A stretch of 8,344 nt of DNA, taken from the NCBI GenBank assembly GCA_964589725.1, contig CAZPUJ010000503.1, positions 1 to 8,344 on the forward strand, written 5' to 3'. This document shows, in pieces, positions 5,553 through 8,344 of this stretch. The stretch's first letter is position 1. Each line of letters opens with the position of its first letter. Both the position numbers and the translations under genes were made by a program. A model generated the notes under the pieces. The model worked only from the letters and a program-made list of their open reading frames with translations, was not told the origin of the DNA and did not search any database. This DNA comes from CAYSHJ01 sp964589725. Lineage in GTDB: Bacteria > Planctomycetota > Planctomycetia > Planctomycetales > Planctomycetaceae.

Positions 5553-5558
5553 CCTTCC
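5553..5558 (-). promoter_or_regulatory. ribosome-binding site of the tusA-like gene
   Basis: On the reverse strand GGAAGG precedes ATG 5545 by seven bases. It decides this start within a frame that stays open further upstream. Confidence 0.75.
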
Positions 5559-5592
5559 AAGATCGGAACAATCTTGATCCGTGGCCGTGTCT

Positions 5593-5645
5593 GAATCCGC
5601 GGGGTGTTTTCTTTCCCCCGCGAATTCAAGCACCGCCGCGGATTC
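5593..5645 (-). promoter_or_regulatory. mutually exclusive hairpins ahead of the tusA-like operon
   Basis: Read as minus-strand RNA, three arms follow each other: GAAUCCGCGG (5645-5636), GAAUUCGCGGGG (5627-5616) and CCCCGCGGAUUC (5604-5593). The third arm can pair with the second (11 pairs, one mismatch, 11-base A-rich loop) or with the first (10 perfect pairs), but not with both. The block sits 47 nt before the tusA-like ATG and 52 nt after the dehydrogenase stop. It could be a terminator of the upstream gene, though no U-tract follows, or an attenuator-like leader. It does not match a riboswitch class that I can recognise. Pairing was found by eye. Confidence 0.4.
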
Positions 5646-5697
5646 GCAACACTCAAACGTTCCCACAATCGGATCGGTACTATCCACGCAGAGTCAT

Positions 5698-8344
5698 TTA
5701 GGGCGACGGCAGAGCAACCTGGTCCGGTGACATCAGGTAACCGATCAGGTCTCGCACTTGGTCCTCCGTCAGATTCTGGAACAGCCCGTCCGGCATCAAC
5801 GACAGTGTGGAAGTCTTTTGCTCTTCGATGTCGGAGCGTTGGATCGTGACGCGGTCGGTTTGGGTTTGGACGGTCAGTGTCTTCTCGGTCTGTTCGACGG
5901 TGACGCCGTTGATGACTCGGCCGTCGTTCATCGCGAAGACCGACATGCGGAAGTCGGCGGCAACCGTCGCGCTCGGGTCGAGAATGTTCTCCAGCAGATA
6001 ATCCAAATTGCGGCGGTTGCCACCGGTCAGGTCCGGGCCGGCCGATTTGCCGCTGCCGAACAGGACATGACAGTTCGCGCAGCTCTTCTGGAAGAGTGCT
6101 CGGCCGTGACTGAGGTGCGCGTCCTTCAGCCGGTCGGCGGTGAGCGACGACTTCCACTGCGTCGCGAGTTGCTGCTTTTCGGCGCTGGTCGTGCGGACCT
6201 CGCCCCAAACTTGGATCAGTTGCGTCGAGACTTCGTCGTTGCCGAAGCTCAGAATTTGTCGCGCATGAAAAGCGGAGATCTCGCGGCGCGGAACCTGCTC
6301 GGCGGCAACAGCGGTCAGCAGTTCCTTCGCGTAGCTGGGCCGCGAGACGAGCGTGTTGATCGCAATCGCTTTCCCTTCCGGGCTGAGCCGCGTGAAGCGG
6401 TCGAGCACTCGGCGCGGCGTCTCGGCGTGATCGAATGCGGCAAGTCCGCGAATCGCCTCCACGATCAGCTCGCGGTCGTCGAGCAGTTTGTGCAGCAGCG
6501 GCAACAGGTCATCTGGCTTCGCCGTGACGAGCGTTCGTAACGCCTGCTCGCGCGCCGACACGTCCGCCCCACCGTCGGTGACCAAGGCCTTGAGTTCGTC
6601 GATCGCGCGCCCATCGCCAAAGACGACGGACAATTCGCGAGCAATCACTTTCAATTCGTCCGACTGACTCGTCGCGGCAAGTTCGGCGACGGCACGCCAA
6701 TTCTTCGGCGGCTTGACCTTCGTCCAACCGCGCATCGCCTCCGACATGCCGCGCAGGATGTCGGATCGAACGTGCTCGTCCTGCGCCTTCGTCGCCACAA
6801 TCAACAAGTTCTCAATCGCCTCCGGCTGCCGATCCATTTCGAGCGTCAGCCTCCGCGAGACATATTGCCGAACACGCTCGATCTTCGTTCGCTCGACGAA
6901 CTGCACCGCGCGATCCGGCTCGCGCGAGACGGCCGGTTCGAGGCCATACCAGATCATCAGCGGCAGCATGTTGTCATCCTCGAACTTGTCGCTGCTCGCC
7001 AGCGATTCGGCGATGTCCCAGCGATCGGGCAACGGCATCCGATTCAACGCCGACGCCAGATAAAGCTGCACCAGTCCCGACGACTCCTTCGCCGCCAACT
7101 GCTTCAACGCGGCCGTCACCTTGGCCGCATCCGCCGCATCCTTCGCAACGAAGTCTTCGTCCGCCAGCAATCGCACCGCCCACTTGCGCACATGCTCGTC
7201 TTTGTCGCCAAGTTGCTTCACTAGCCAACCGTCATCAAGCGCATCCATCGACGCCAAGCACAACATCGCTCGCACGCGAACGACGTCCTTGGGCGCCAAC
7301 CCCAACAGCGTTTTGTCGCGGCGGTCGCCTCCGTCGTCGAACAGTCGGAACAGGGACTCGCGCGCGGTCGTCATGTCGCGTCCCTCGGCAGCACGCTCTT
7401 GCAACGTCCGCCGAGCTCGCCGAGCAAACCAATCCAAGGGAAGAGTGAGCCCCCTCACCAATTCATCGTCCCGCGTGGCTAACGAGTCAGCCGCGGATGC
7501 GCTGCGCGACGCCAGAAGTGCCGATTTGCAGACGATCTTGTAGATCCGTCCCGACGTGCGATGTACGCCGTCGTTTTCGTGGCATTCGCCGATGTCGGAC
7601 CAATCGGCGAGATAGACGTCGCCAAGAGGTGAGCCGATCAAATCAATCGCGCGAAACCACGGATCGCCCGCGAAGAGAAAATCCGGCTCGTGCTTCGCCG
7701 TGTAGCCGGCGAGATGTCGCTCCAGCCGGTCGACATTCAATCGGTGGCCGTGCAGGTTCACGGTGAAGGCTCGGCCTTGATACTTCTCCGGCCAAGTGCC
7801 GCCTTGATAGATCATCAAACCGGAGTGAGCGTGGCCGCCGCCGGCAGCCGAGGTCGTGTCGGTCACGCCTAGTTTGCGGATGTCGCTCCAGGCTTCTTTC
7901 GTGTCCCAATGAAAATGGTCGGCGGTTTGTTCCATGACGCCGAACAGGTACGGGTTGAAATGCGTGCCGTACATTCGCCGGTAATGAGCGTTCGGGACGA
8001 CGTGCCACAGATGGCCGATGACCGTATTGATGAGAAACATCTCGCCGTGCTGGTCGAAGTCGAAGCCCCAGGGGTTGGTCGTGCCGTGAGCGACCGCCTC
8101 GAAAACCTTTCGCGTCGGGTGATACCGCCAGACGCCGCAGTTGATCTTCGTCCGTTGCGACTCGCTCGCCCCCGGTGCTCCGACCAGAGACGTCGCCAGG
8201 ATGCCATGCCGGCCATAGAGCCAACCGTCCGGCCCCCACTTGAGCCCGTTGACGATGTTGTGCCGCACCGCGTTCGCGTCCCAGCCATCCAGCACGACCA
8301 CCGGCGGCCCGTCCGGCACGTCGTCGCGGTCGCGGTCGGGAAAG
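5698..8344 (-). CDS. PVC-type membrane-bound dehydrogenase / HEAT-repeat / cytochrome c protein (partial, N-terminus beyond right edge)
   Basis: The frame is open from the right edge (first full codon at 8343-8341) to TAA 5698-5700, giving 881 visible C-terminal residues. GTG 8319 is not the start: residues before it (FPDRDRDDV) continue the usual Asp-rich repeat that precedes PDGPP, and the first beta-propeller blades are missing. In order, a glucose/sorbosone-dehydrogenase-like propeller covers visible residues 1 to about 278 (NIVNGLKWGPDGWLYGRHG, NPWGFDFD, HAHSGLMIYQG, LADWSDIGE). A long helical HEAT-like region runs from about 300 to 720, and a C-terminal monohaem cytochrome c domain holds CANCH (visible 755-759; DNA 6067-6081), GPDLTGG and a candidate axial Met in SLMPDGL near 850. 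Members are periplasmic and widely duplicated in planctomycetes; they are thought to oxidise sugar or polyol-type substrates, but specific substrates are unknown. A palindrome lies in the propeller-HEAT linker. Confidence 0.95.
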   Translation of the reverse strand, partial: FPDRDRDDVPDGPPVVVLDGWDANAVRHNIVNGLKWGPDGWLYGRHGILATSLVGAPGASESQRTKINCGVWRYHPTRKVFEAVAHGTTNPWGFDFDQHGEMFLINTVIGHLWHVVPNAHYRRMYGTHFNPYLFGVMEQTADHFHWDTKEAWSDIRKLGVTDTTSAAGGGHAHSGLMIYQGGTWPEKYQGRAFTVNLHGHRLNVDRLERHLAGYTAKHEPDFLFAGDPWFRAIDLIGSPLGDVYLADWSDIGECHENDGVHRTSGRIYKIVCKSALLASRSASAADSLATRDDELVRGLTLPLDWFARRARRTLQERAAEGRDMTTARESLFRLFDDGGDRRDKTLLGLAPKDVVRVRAMLCLASMDALDDGWLVKQLGDKDEHVRKWAVRLLADEDFVAKDAADAAKVTAALKQLAAKESSGLVQLYLASALNRMPLPDRWDIAESLASSDKFEDDNMLPLMIWYGLEPAVSREPDRAVQFVERTKIERVRQYVSRRLTLEMDRQPEAIENLLIVATKAQDEHVRSDILRGMSEAMRGWTKVKPPKNWRAVAELAATSQSDELKVIARELSVVFGDGRAIDELKALVTDGGADVSAREQALRTLVTAKPDDLLPLLHKLLDDRELIVEAIRGLAAFDHAETPRRVLDRFTRLSPEGKAIAINTLVSRPSYAKELLTAVAAEQVPRREISAFHARQILSFGNDEVSTQLIQVWGEVRTTSAEKQQLATQWKSSLTADRLKDAHLSHGRALFQKSCANCHVLFGSGKSAGPDLTGGNRRNLDYLLENILDPSATVAADFRMSVFAMNDGRVINGVTVEQTEKTLTVQTQTDRVTIQRSDIEEQKTSTLSLMPDGLFQNLTEDQVRDLIGYLMSPDQVALPSP
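7471..7496. repeat. short palindrome inside the dehydrogenase coding sequence
   Basis: CCGC-gt-GGCT (7471-7480) pairs with AGCC-GCGG (7489-7496), eight pairs with a two-base bulge around an eight-base loop. It encodes the Ser/Ala-rich stretch SAADSLATR in the linker between the propeller and HEAT regions. This may be an in-frame repeat insertion; alternatively it is just GC-rich linker sequence. Confidence 0.4.

Noticed and set aside
5651..5661. ACTCAAACGTT shared with the tandem repeat near 580-590
   Set aside because: Only 11 bases match and the flanks differ; this is within chance expectation for the window.
5546..6208. N-terminal extension of the tusA-like frame to 6208
   Set aside because: The extension overlaps the dehydrogenase gene in another frame, has Arg/Pro-rich shadow composition, and the ATG at 5545 has a good ribosome-binding site and gives a normal TusA length.
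5758..6540. 260-codon plus-strand frame
   Set aside because: Antisense to the cytochrome c and HEAT part of the dehydrogenase gene; its residue content mirrors that gene.
8317..8319. GTG 8319 as the true start of the dehydrogenase protein
   Set aside because: The frame continues to the window edge with family-like Asp-rich sequence, and the propeller N-terminus is missing, so the real start lies outside.
1..8344. CRISPR array, transposase, phage or toxin-antitoxin genes
   Set aside because: No regularly spaced repeats and no matching protein motifs were seen; the only repeats are the tandem duplication and the palindromes listed.

Overview
The window looks like a chromosomal piece of a planctomycete (PVC group). 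Three families that are heavily expanded in Planctomycetes occur together: a Tat-exported DUF1501 protein, a DUF1559 (type IV prepilin-like, H-X9-DG) protein, and a PVC-type membrane-bound dehydrogenase with HEAT repeats and a C-terminal CxxCH haem site. The DNA is moderately GC-rich and every gene appears intact, apart from the two cut by the window edges. The assignment rests on gene content only; the genus cannot be read from the sequence.

Left part (1-1202, minus strand): the N-terminal 178 residues of a DUF1501 protein run off the left edge. Upstream of it lies a Uma2-family PD-(D/E)XK nuclease-like gene whose stop codon sits inside a perfect tandem 18-bp duplication. A gene-free gap of 534 bp (1203-1736) follows. 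Its right half (1550-1702) can fold into a closed, multi-hairpin structure just before the next gene.

Middle part (1737-3309, plus strand): a DUF1559 prepilin-like gene is followed 52 nt later by a small unrecognised lipoprotein gene. The lipoprotein should be started at a GTG (2743) rather than at the upstream ATG that overlaps DUF1559. The pair ends in a REP-like near-perfect palindrome (3312-3361).

Sulfur/methionine cluster (3263-5545, minus strand): three tightly packed genes read tusA-like (86 aa), dsrE-like (120 aa), then a 548-aa fusion of a second TusA-like domain to a core MetE (cobalamin-independent methionine synthase catalytic) domain with all four zinc ligands present. Gaps are 3 and 9 nt, so this is almost certainly one transcript. 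Sulfur-carrier proteins and a homocysteine-methylating catalytic core in one operon, and even in one polypeptide, are the most interesting content here. The fusion gene reads through the REP-like palindrome and ends inside the antisense of the lipoprotein gene, which implies its original stop was lost.

Right part (5698-8344, minus strand): the C-terminal 881 residues of a PVC-type dehydrogenase/cytochrome c protein, with a 152-nt spacer to the tusA-like gene. That spacer holds mutually exclusive hairpins. No tRNA, rRNA, CRISPR array, transposase or phage gene was seen.
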